Shown one piece after another: positions 31,849 through 32,040 of a stretch of DNA of 32,040 nucleotides. The position numbers and the translations under genes are program-made. The stretch covers positions 1 to 32,040 of the forward strand of contig JAFQEL010000035.1 of assembly GCA_017399065.1 (NCBI GenBank). Reading direction: 5' to 3'. Every line of letters begins with the position of its first letter. The stretch's first letter is position 1. Below the pieces are notes generated by a model. The model saw nothing but the letters and a program-made list of their open reading frames with translations, did not search any database and was not told the origin of the DNA. This DNA comes from Clostridia bacterium (GTDB taxonomy: Bacteria; Bacillota; Clostridia; Oscillospirales; Acutalibacteraceae).

Positions 31849-31945
31849 TTTGACAAACAAATCTACAGCGATAAAAAAACGTCATCCTGAGTGAAACGAA
31901 GGATCTTAAAACACGTTAAGATTCTTCGCTAACACTCAGAATGAC
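31849..31945. repeat. Composite repeat, inverted copy of 11459-11521, plus family-3 hairpin
   Basis: 31849-31911 is the inverse of 11459-11521. It continues into a hairpin with arms GTCATCCTGAG (31881-31891) and CTCAGAATGAC (31935-31945). Confidence 0.65.
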
Positions 31946-31965
31946 ATTTAAGTTCATTTTAAAAT

Positions 31966-32003
31966 AATTGCGAATTGCGCATTACGAATTGCGAATTGTA
32001 ATT
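31966..32003. repeat. AATTGCG short-period repeat
   Basis: AATTGCGAATTGC, then GCATTAC, then GAATTGCGAATT: three or four degenerate copies of a nine-base unit. Confidence 0.6.
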
Positions 32004-32040
32004 ATGTTGACACTGTAAATTCCGTTGTTGTCCACGTATA

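Larger units (their letters stand above)
31319..32040. other. Gene-free repeat island
   Basis: Apart from an AT-rich upstream stretch (31319-31480) there is no gene with a credible start and ribosome site in these 722 bp. At least eight palindromic or composite repeats are packed into 31483-32003 and are listed separately. The open frame 31459-31761 on the minus strand simply reads through them. Confidence 0.7.

Noticed and set aside
31483-32003. CRISPR-like array
   Set aside because: The repeats belong to different families, have no regular spacing, and no cas genes are present.

Overview
The window reads as a chromosomal segment of an anaerobic, low-to-moderate-GC Firmicute of the class Clostridia, most like the Ruminococcaceae/Oscillospiraceae. 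This is inferred from strong AGGAGG-type ribosome sites, a YlmC/YmxH sporulation-type PRC-barrel protein, an Fe-S type PurF, a BspA-like leucine-rich-repeat protein, and abundant small palindromic intergenic repeats. No rRNA, tRNA, CRISPR array, integrase or phage gene was seen.

Layout. (1) 1-2867, plus strand: three genes, an SPFH/zinc-ribbon protein (its 5' end lies outside the window), a double zinc-ribbon membrane protein and a TPM-domain exported protein, probably an envelope or stress module. (2) 2914-6102: an AraC-type regulator with a GNAT-like C-terminus behind a perfect 17-bp hairpin; a small Xre regulator divergent from a BspA-like repeat protein whose near-consensus promoter is covered by ATTGAC repeats; and a REP-associated transposase (RAYT) relic that has lost its HUH motif at a palindrome. 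(3) 6123-9741, minus strand: a two-gene heterodimeric ABC exporter, divergent from an alpha/beta hydrolase and a YfcE-type phosphoesterase (9886-11461). (4) 11462-13640: a repeat-rich gap, a small membrane protein and an Xre regulator sharing a palindromic operator, then a sigma/anti-sigma pair. (5) 13739-17703: a GH38 alpha-mannosidase with a TTG start, the YlmC/YmxH-like protein and a lipoprotein. (6) 17808-23144: the purine operon purE-purF-purM-purN-purH, with its own promoter, a leader ORF and an attenuator-like hairpin. (7) 23457-31318, minus strand: a cluster of exported proteins with near-identical signal peptides and hydrophobic C-termini, a lipoprotein, a stand-alone phosphohistidine swivel-domain fragment, and the full-length PEP-synthase/rifampin-phosphotransferase-like gene from which that fragment is duplicated. 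(8) 31319-32040: no gene; a dense island of palindromic repeats.

How the parts work together. The pur genes encode five enzymes covering six steps of IMP synthesis; purD, purL, purC and purB are not in the window. The ABC pair forms one transporter with one canonical and one degenerate ATP site. The sigma and anti-sigma genes overlap by 10 nt and are probably co-regulated.

The most unusual region is 24-31.3 kb. There, exported beta-rich proteins were duplicated next to a partial copy of a phosphotransferase gene, with family-1 palindromes in several of the gene gaps. The fragment copy differs from its parent at about 25 nucleotides but only 2 amino acids. Identity and difference counts were made by eye.
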